A DNA stretch of 10,480 nt. It comes from Hyphomicrobiales bacterium (GTDB lineage: Bacteria; Pseudomonadota; Alphaproteobacteria; Rhizobiales; JALURZ01). Positions 5,486 through 10,480 of the stretch are shown piece by piece (position 1 is the first letter of the stretch; each line of letters starts with the position of its first letter). Under the pieces are notes generated by a model. It was not told the origin of the DNA. It saw nothing but the letters and a program-made list of their open reading frames with translations, and did not search any database. The stretch spans positions 1 through 10,480 of the forward strand of contig JALURZ010000181.1 of assembly GCA_027058735.1 (NCBI GenBank), in the 5' to 3' direction. Made by a program: the position numbers and the translations under genes.

Positions 5486-5492
5486 CCTCCTT
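5486..5492 (-). promoter_or_regulatory. Strong Shine-Dalgarno of the ferredoxin gene
   Basis: The minus strand reads AAGGAGG with an eight-base spacer to the ATG at 5477, close to the ideal anti-16S match. The bcr genes upstream start at ATGA overlaps instead. The difference suggests that ferredoxin is made in larger amounts than the enzyme subunits from one transcript. Confidence 0.8.
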
Positions 5493-5502
5493 TCGCCGCG
5501 CC

Positions 5503-6348
5503 TCAGGACGCCTTGAGCAACTGGCCGCTGGCGGCCAGCTTTTCATGGCGGAACGCGCCCCACAGGGCGGCCCCGATGGCGCCGGCATAAATGGAATCGG
5601 CGTGACTGGTGATCCTGGCGTCAACGCCTTTCATTTTGCCCAGTTCCTCGCCCATGGCGGCGACGAGCCCCTCGTCGAGCGCCAGCCCGCCGGTCATCAT
5701 GACCAGATTGTCGGCAACGCCGATCGACTTGAGCAGCCGCGCCAGGCGGCTCGCCATGGACAGATGGATGCCCTTGAGGATATTGGGGGCGGTAATCCCG
5801 CGCGACACCATGTTGATGACATCGGTTTCCGCAAGCACCGCGCAGATGCTGGAGACGTCTTCGGGGTCGTCGGCCTGGGTGGACAGGGTGCCGATCTCGT
5901 CCTGGGCGATGCCCAGATAGCGCGCGATATTTTCCAGAAACTGGCCCGACCCGGACGCACACTGGCTGGTCATCTTGTAGTTCAGCACCTTGCCGCGCTC
6001 ATCGGTGATGATGGCGCGTCCGTGCAGGGCGCCGCAGTCGAGCACGGCGCGGGCCTCGGGGTCGAGATAGCGCGCGCCGCGCGCATGCGATGTCATGGAG
6101 TAGAAATGCCCGGTGTGAAACGGGATCGCCTCGCCCTCGCCGGTTGTCGCCACATAGTCTATGTCGTCGCTCGCAAGCCCCGCATCCGCCAGGGTCTGCT
6201 CGAAGGCTTCGCGCGCCAGTTCCATGGGATCGCGCTGGCGAATGCGCAGGATCGCGCGCGACAGCCAGCTTTCCTTGCCGTCTTCGGTCTTGAAAATGGC
6301 GGCTTTGACGACGCCGGTTCCCACATCTATTCCTGCTGCAATGGTCAT
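5503..6348 (-). CDS. bcrD: Benzoyl-CoA reductase, ATPase subunit D
   Basis: The 281-residue product is the smaller of the two ASKHA-fold ATPase subunits of ATP-dependent benzoyl-CoA reductase (BcrD/BadG). ATP-site motifs are the phosphate loop GIDVGTGVVKAA (6-17), DCGALHGRAI (104-113) and MTGGLALDEG (218-227). C130 (SQCASGSGQF) and C169 (SICAVLAE) correspond to the two cysteines per subunit that hold the bridging [4Fe-4S] cluster in the related activator HgdC. In the BcrAD pair that cluster would sit at the subunit interface. ATP hydrolysis here drives low-potential electron transfer from ferredoxin to BcrBC in the cytoplasm. The length matches Thauera BcrD (about 282). The start overlaps the bcrA stop as ATGA, and the ferredoxin gene follows after 25 bases. 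The family also includes 2-hydroxyacyl-CoA dehydratase activators, but the four-gene order settles the assignment. Confidence 0.95.
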   Translation of the reverse strand: MTIAAGIDVGTGVVKAAIFKTEDGKESWLSRAILRIRQRDPMELAREAFEQTLADAGLASDDIDYVATTGEGEAIPFHTGHFYSMTSHARGARYLDPEARAVLDCGALHGRAIITDERGKVLNYKMTSQCASGSGQFLENIARYLGIAQDEIGTLSTQADDPEDVSSICAVLAETDVINMVSRGITAPNILKGIHLSMASRLARLLKSIGVADNLVMMTGGLALDEGLVAAMGEELGKMKGVDARITSHADSIYAGAIGAALWGAFRHEKLAASGQLLKAS

Positions 6349-7670
6349 GGGTCCAGTCCTTCCAATCGCCCTTCGGCGGCGCGCCGGGCAAATTCGGCTC
6401 CGCCCAGGGCACCGGTGTAGATCGAGTCGGGGTCGATATTGATCGTCACCTCGCCGTAGTTCTCGGCCACCAGCTTTTTCAACTCGCGCACGGCGGCCTC
6501 GTTTTTGGCGACGCCGCCGGTAAAGGTGAATTCATCGTCGATGCCCCCTGCGCGCGAAATGATCGATATGGCGCGCAGGATGATGGCCCGGTGCAGGCCG
6601 GCGAGGATATCCTCGCGCTTTTCGCCGAGCGCCAGCCGGTCGCGCAACTCGGCGCCGGCAAACACCGTGCAGGTGGAATTGATGCGCGCCGGTTTGGCCG
6701 ATTTCATGGCCAGCGGCCCCAGTTCATGCAGCCCCATGTTCATTTCATCGGCGATATAGACCAGATAGCGCCCGCAGCCGGCCGCACAGCGGTCGTTCAT
6801 CTGGAAGTTCTCGACGATGCCCTGGGCATCAACCTGGATGCCCTTGGTGTCCTGCCCGCCGATGTCGAGCACGGTGCGGGTGTTCGGATACATCATGTGG
6901 GCGCCCAGCCCGTGGCACAGGATTTCCGAGCGGATATGCTCCTTGGAAAACGGCAGGGTCACCCGGCCATAGCCGGTGCCCACCAGAAAGGTTTCCTCCA
7001 GTTCGATGGCAAGCGCCTTTTCGACGGCGGCCTGCATTTCGCGATCCGTGTTGGCGTTCTCAGCGGTAACCCGCTTCAGCGCGGCATCAAACTTGTCGCT
7101 GAGATTGTCGGACGGCGGACGGTTTTCCACCGCGATGATCGACTTGTCATAGACGTTCAGTAGGAGATCATAGGGCAGGGCCGCCTCGCGCGCGACGCTC
7201 TCGGCAATGGTGAGATAGCGCGAACCGGCGATATCGCGAAAAAAATCGGACTTGCGCGTCGCGCCCGGCGCAAACAGGGCCGGCGCTTCCGCGCGCAATT
7301 GCGCGAACACCTCGCCGATCGCCTGCCTGACGCCGTCCGCCACCCTGGCGAAGCGCGCGCCGGTGACCTGTTCCATACAGGTCTGCTGCAGATCGCCGAG
7401 CTGTTCGAGAAACTGCTCAAGCCGGAAGGCGCGTTCAAGTCTTGCGAGAAATTCCTCCACCTGCCGGCCGGCTTCCCCATCGTCGCCGAACTCGCGGCGA
7501 AACAGGGTGAAGCGCGCATCGATGGCCGCTTCCTGGCCGGCCACGCGGCAGGCGGTGTCGTAATTGGAGCGCGAATTGGTGATGCCCCGGCCAAGGATTT
7601 TTCGTTCCTCGTCCAGCAGTACCGCCTTGGTGGTGGTGGAGCCCAGATCGATGCCGACAAAGGTTTTCAT
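6345..7670 (-). CDS. bcrA: Benzoyl-CoA reductase, ATPase subunit A
   Basis: The 441-residue product is the larger ASKHA ATPase subunit (BcrA/BadF). It shows the phosphate loop GIDLGSTTTKAVLLD (6-20), DIGGQDTKGI (269-278) and the adenosine-site FTGGVAKN (383-390). C295 in NDRCAAGCGRY and C334 in NSTCTVFAGAE are the expected ligands of the [4Fe-4S] cluster shared with BcrD; C299 is an extra nearby Cys. Compared with BcrD it carries an inserted region of roughly 150 residues (about 50-215) between the first strand pair and the segment leading to GTGYGRVTLPF. This is the usual size difference of the Thauera-type enzyme. With BcrD it hydrolyses ATP to push electrons from ferredoxin to BcrBC. The ATG overlaps the bcrB stop (ATGA), and its own stop overlaps the bcrD start in the same way. 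No damage is visible in the frame. Confidence 0.96.
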   Translation of the reverse strand: MKTFVGIDLGSTTTKAVLLDEERKILGRGITNSRSNYDTACRVAGQEAAIDARFTLFRREFGDDGEAGRQVEEFLARLERAFRLEQFLEQLGDLQQTCMEQVTGARFARVADGVRQAIGEVFAQLRAEAPALFAPGATRKSDFFRDIAGSRYLTIAESVAREAALPYDLLLNVYDKSIIAVENRPPSDNLSDKFDAALKRVTAENANTDREMQAAVEKALAIELEETFLVGTGYGRVTLPFSKEHIRSEILCHGLGAHMMYPNTRTVLDIGGQDTKGIQVDAQGIVENFQMNDRCAAGCGRYLVYIADEMNMGLHELGPLAMKSAKPARINSTCTVFAGAELRDRLALGEKREDILAGLHRAIILRAISIISRAGGIDDEFTFTGGVAKNEAAVRELKKLVAENYGEVTINIDPDSIYTGALGGAEFARRAAEGRLEGLDP

Positions 7671-8983
7671 GCCGCCACTCCCTTGGCTGCGCCGCCGCGC
7701 TTCTGTTCGACCATCTGGAAATAGCTTTCCAGCCGGTTTTTCACGTTGGCGGCGGAGAAATAGCGCGGATCGACCAGGTCGGTCTCTATGAAGGCGGCGG
7801 GCTTGCCGGTGCGCTTTTCCACCTCGCGCATGATCAAGAGCTGGCCGGCGGAAAAACTGTTGCAGCTCTTGATGGAATTGATCAGCAGGCCGTCGGCCTC
7901 ATACTCCTCCACATAAGCGGCGAGCATGTCGATGCGCATGGGCAGGGAACGGTTGGTGTAAACGCCGAGGCAGTATTCGGCCAGGGTTTCCAGCGGCCGG
8001 GAGGGGTCGTGGCGGAAGCCGAAATCATAGGTGCCGCCGACCTTGGTGTAGCTGGAGGCGACCACCACCGCGCCTTCCTCGTAGAACATTTTCCAGAACT
8101 GGCGGAAATTGGTGTAGTTGGGCGGACCCTCCACGACGAGGCGGTATTTTTCTTTTTCCATCGGCCCGTCCGGCGTCACCGGCCCGAGCCCGGCGGCGAT
8201 GCGCTGGTCGACCTCTTGGCGCAGGAAGCGGTAATAGTCGATGGCGTCATCGGTGCCGCGGAACGCGCCGAAGATCGGGCCGATATAATAGATGCCGCCG
8301 AAATAGGCATCGATGGGCGAGGGTTTATTCCTGGCGCTTTGCAGGATGTAGACGAGATCGTCTTCCGCCTGGGCCGATTTCTTGAGATATTCGCGCAGCC
8401 GGTCGATGTCGAATTTGACGCCGCTGACACGCTCAAGTTTGGGAATCACGTCCTCCTTGAGCTGTTTGACCATGTAGGCGACCATGTTCGGCGTAACCGT
8501 GCCGTCGGCCATATAGGGTGTCTGCAGAAAGATCGTCTCGCACTTGAATTGTTCGCGCAGCAGCTCGAACCACTTCATGAACGTGAAACAGCCCGTATAG
8601 GACAGCAGCAGAACATCGGGCGACGGCAGCTTCCTGCCGTTGGGGCCGATATTGCCCTTGGCCATCATGCCGATATCCGACTTCACATAGGTGCACACGT
8701 CCTCTGAATGGCCGGCCTTTTCGGCTTCCATGACATAGGCGCCGCTTTGGCGGCGCATGCCGCTCTGGATGGCGTTGACCTCGGGCAGGTTGTTGACCAG
8801 ATCGAAGCACATGATCAGTTCGTTGAGGTTGCCCGGCACGAAGGTCGAGGCCACCTTGGCGCCGGTATGCCCGGCATCGGCGAGCCGGTCGAAATGTTCC
8901 GCCATCATCTCTTTTTGCTTTTTCATGGATGCGTCTTTCAACACATCCTTGGCGACGGCCTTGGGGCTGATTGTGATTTTCAT
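7667..8983 (-). CDS. bcrB: Benzoyl-CoA reductase, substrate-binding subunit B
   Basis: The 438-residue product belongs to the 2-hydroxyglutaryl-CoA dehydratase D-component (HgdB-like) fold and matches BcrB/BadE in size and order. Together with BcrC it binds benzoyl-CoA and carries [4Fe-4S] clusters that deliver two electrons to the ring, yielding cyclohexa-1,5-diene-1-carbonyl-CoA. Candidate cluster ligands are C97 (DVCTYVKSDIG), C132 (SYTGCFTFMKW) and C374 (SIKSCNSFS), which occur in the three expected places of the fold; the exact ligation is inferred. The start is taken at 8983 because it forms an ATGA overlap with the bcrC stop, as at the other junctions. An in-frame ATG at 8995 would add only four residues. 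The stop overlaps the bcrA start. An R-phenyllactate or 2-hydroxyglutaryl dehydratase role is unlikely given the neighbours. Confidence 0.95.
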   Translation of the reverse strand: MKITISPKAVAKDVLKDASMKKQKEMMAEHFDRLADAGHTGAKVASTFVPGNLNELIMCFDLVNNLPEVNAIQSGMRRQSGAYVMEAEKAGHSEDVCTYVKSDIGMMAKGNIGPNGRKLPSPDVLLLSYTGCFTFMKWFELLREQFKCETIFLQTPYMADGTVTPNMVAYMVKQLKEDVIPKLERVSGVKFDIDRLREYLKKSAQAEDDLVYILQSARNKPSPIDAYFGGIYYIGPIFGAFRGTDDAIDYYRFLRQEVDQRIAAGLGPVTPDGPMEKEKYRLVVEGPPNYTNFRQFWKMFYEEGAVVVASSYTKVGGTYDFGFRHDPSRPLETLAEYCLGVYTNRSLPMRIDMLAAYVEEYEADGLLINSIKSCNSFSAGQLLIMREVEKRTGKPAAFIETDLVDPRYFSAANVKNRLESYFQMVEQKRGGAAKGVAA

Positions 8984-10155
8984 GCGGCGCTCCATAGTTT
9001 GATCGAATCGGCGAAGGTTCCCGCCTGTTCGCGAATGGGCTGCATCTGCCCGGAATTCTCGGCATATTTGAAGGCGATGAAGGGAATGCCGGCGCTCTTG
9101 AGCACGCTCTGCAGCATCGGCCGGTCGAGCAGGGCCGGATCGCAGAAGCTGGGGGAGGTGAAGATCACCCCCTCCGCGCCCGTGCGTTTGACGGCGCGCA
9201 CCAGATACCGGCCTTTTTCTTCCTGGTCGGGTTCGTATTTCGCCGCCGTGCTCTCTGAGTGATGCAGGAAGGCCTGGGCGAGGTTGTAAATCGGGTCGCC
9301 GTCAAGGGGCACGTCACCGATCAGCCAGCGGGTGACCAGCAGCAGATCGTCATCGACCACATAACATCCCGACAGTTCCAGCGACTTGATGAGATTGAGC
9401 GGCGGCTGCTCGCAGAACAGCCCGCTCAGCACGACCCGGGAATTGTCGCGCACCGGCTTGTCTTCGGCCAGCGCCGCGGCGATGTATTGTTCGATGATTT
9501 CCGAATGCGCCTCGACCGGCAGAACCATGCCGGCGCGCACCACCAGATACACCTCCCAGGCCGGCATCTGCCAGGGCCGCTGCGCGCGCGCTTCGTAGAG
9601 CCGGCGAATGAGCCGCCGGTTCTTGTTGTAGACGTCGATGGAGCCGCGCAGCGCCTTGTCGGTGATCTTCCTGCCCCCGATTTCCTCAAGGTCGCGGCGC
9701 AATTCCGTCATTTCGCCAACATAGAACGTGCCGCCGATCTCATCCTCATAGGTCTGGGGCACATCGAAATACCTGCTGTAGACCCTGGGGAACATCACCT
9801 TCCACATGCCCGAGAGATTGCGGATCACATCGCAGATCGAGGGGAACAGCATGCCATCGACAAAATCGAGCCGCCCGGTGACGCCAAGCTCGATGGTCGA
9901 GCGCGGAATGCGGCAGATGTAGCTCTGGTAATAGGCATCCCCGTGAATGACTTCGAGCTGGTCGCCGCCACCCAGAATGCCGAGCGGCAGCATGCCGGCG
10001 GCGTGAATGATCTCGCGCGGGATATAGACCGGCATGAAGCCGATCACCTTGCGGCCTTTTTTCGCCTCTTTCCATTGCCGGGCCGCGGTGAAATCCAGAT
10101 CCTCATAGAGGTCCTGGCAGCGGGCGACGATGTCGCCGGTTGACGGTGCGCTCAT
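8980..10155 (-). CDS. bcrC: Benzoyl-CoA reductase, substrate-binding subunit C
   Basis: The 391-residue product is the second HgdB-like subunit (BcrC/BadD) and pairs with BcrB to form the ring-reducing module. Features include GFMPVYIPREIIHAAGMLP (39-57), typical of the fold's N-terminal domain, and the candidate cluster cysteines C81 (SYICRIPRS), C108 (LFPSICDVIR) and C338 (SPSFCDP). C248 and C264 are further cysteines whose role is uncertain. The start at 10155 forms an ATGA overlap with the dch stop; an in-frame GTG at 10167 would add four residues and breaks the pattern of the operon. Size is close to Thauera BcrC (about 386). It is the first of the four reductase genes, as in bcrCBAD and badDEFG. 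The protein is cytoplasmic and expected to be very oxygen-sensitive. Confidence 0.95.
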   Translation of the reverse strand: MSAPSTGDIVARCQDLYEDLDFTAARQWKEAKKGRKVIGFMPVYIPREIIHAAGMLPLGILGGGDQLEVIHGDAYYQSYICRIPRSTIELGVTGRLDFVDGMLFPSICDVIRNLSGMWKVMFPRVYSRYFDVPQTYEDEIGGTFYVGEMTELRRDLEEIGGRKITDKALRGSIDVYNKNRRLIRRLYEARAQRPWQMPAWEVYLVVRAGMVLPVEAHSEIIEQYIAAALAEDKPVRDNSRVVLSGLFCEQPPLNLIKSLELSGCYVVDDDLLLVTRWLIGDVPLDGDPIYNLAQAFLHHSESTAAKYEPDQEEKGRYLVRAVKRTGAEGVIFTSPSFCDPALLDRPMLQSVLKSAGIPFIAFKYAENSGQMQPIREQAGTFADSIKLWSAA

Positions 10156-10480
10156 CTGTTTTCCCACTTTGCCGGGCGCTTGGCGATGAAGGCCTCAAGG
10201 CCTTCCACCGCGTCGCGCGTTGCCATCAGGTCGTTGAGATAGAGGTCTTCCACCATGTGCAGCTTCGCGGTCACCCGCTCCACGAAGCCCGCGCGCGCCG
10301 CCTTCACCGCGAGGCGCAGGGAACTGGCGCTCTTAGGCGTGAGATGGGCATCGAAATAGGCAAGGGCGGCGGCTTCGGGGTCGTCGGCCACGCCGTCGAT
10401 CAGCCCGATGGCGAGCGCGTCGCCGCCCGATATGCTGCGGCCGGAATAAAGCAGGTCCTCGGCGCGGGCAGTGCCTCGGC
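10152..10480 (-). CDS. dch: Cyclohexa-1,5-dienecarbonyl-CoA hydratase, C-terminal part
   Basis: Only the last 109 codons are inside the window; the 5' part lies beyond the right edge. The visible part is the C-terminal region of a crotonase-fold enoyl-CoA hydratase: RAEDLLYSGRSISGGDALAIGLIDGV, then an amphipathic helical region (KSASSLRLAVKAAR) and the end YLNDLMATRDAVEGLEAFIAKRPAKW. The residues that activate water lie upstream and cannot be checked. The sequence style and position directly before bcrC match Dch, which hydrates the dienoyl-CoA made by benzoyl-CoA reductase to 6-hydroxycyclohex-1-ene-1-carbonyl-CoA. The ring-opening hydrolase (Oah) and other enoyl-CoA hydratases are the alternatives; Oah is longer and ends differently as far as I recall. 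The stop overlaps the bcrC start as ATGA, so the two are translationally coupled. Confidence 0.82.
   Translation of the reverse strand, partial: RGTARAEDLLYSGRSISGGDALAIGLIDGVADDPEAAALAYFDAHLTPKSASSLRLAVKAARAGFVERVTAKLHMVEDLYLNDLMATRDAVEGLEAFIAKRPAKWENR

Noticed and set aside
5254..6420. Long open plus-strand frame of 388 codons opposite fdx and bcrD
   Set aside because: It is antisense to two well-recognised genes, and its composition and lack of domains mark it as a shadow. Similar plus-strand frames opposite bcrA, bcrB and bcrC were dropped for the same reason.
5503..10155. 2-hydroxyacyl-CoA dehydratase with activator, instead of benzoyl-CoA reductase
   Set aside because: Those systems use one activator gene plus two dehydratase subunits. 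Here there are two different ATPase subunits, two HgdB-like subunits, a dienoyl-CoA hydratase and an Alvin-type ferredoxin in the known bcrCBAD order.
1..10480. tRNA, rRNA, CRISPR arrays, insertion sequences, attachment sites
   Set aside because: None was seen on reading both strands: no repeat-spacer pattern, no transposase, and no terminal inverted repeats with target duplications.

Overview
The window is about 10.5 kb of high-GC, gene-dense DNA. It looks like an anaerobe or facultative denitrifier, probably a proteobacterium of the Magnetospirillum/Rhodopseudomonas/Thauera sort, that degrades aromatic compounds without oxygen. The species cannot be named from the sequence. The firm anchor is an ATP-dependent benzoyl-CoA reductase operon of the Thauera/R. 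palustris type.

Right half, minus strand (10480 to 5232): a dense operon read right to left. It starts with the 3' part of a dienoyl-CoA hydratase gene (dch, cut by the window edge), then bcrC, bcrB, bcrA, bcrD and a two-cluster ferredoxin gene. The first five genes are chained by four ATGA stop/start overlaps. The ferredoxin gene has a 25-base gap and its own strong Shine-Dalgarno site. Ferredoxin feeds electrons to the BcrA/BcrD ATPase module. BcrA/BcrD passes them with ATP hydrolysis to BcrB/BcrC, which reduces benzoyl-CoA to the cyclic dienoyl-CoA, and Dch hydrates that product. The operon's promoter lies outside the window.

Left half (1 to 5235): a set of accessory and regulatory genes. 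The first 412 bases hold no convincing gene. Then come a RidA-family gene (plus), a convergent GNAT-Rrf2 regulator pair (minus) that resembles the BadL/BadM signalling pair of R. palustris, a divergent pair coding for a DUF2249 protein and a polytopic histidine-containing NnrS/heme-copper-oxidase-like membrane protein (plus), and a pair coding for a hemerythrin-like protein and a tandem double-GNAT protein (plus). The double-GNAT gene converges on the bcr operon, and the two stop codons share one CTAG.

The main new observation is an 18-base motif, TATTAnnGTACnnnnATA, found once upstream of each of the three plus-strand units; the middle copy lies in the divergent region and so also serves the GNAT-Rrf2 unit. 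It is a good candidate operator for the local Rrf2 regulator. If so, it would tie RidA, the acetyltransferases and the diiron/NnrS-like genes into one small regulon beside benzoyl-CoA reductase. This is inference from sequence pattern only.
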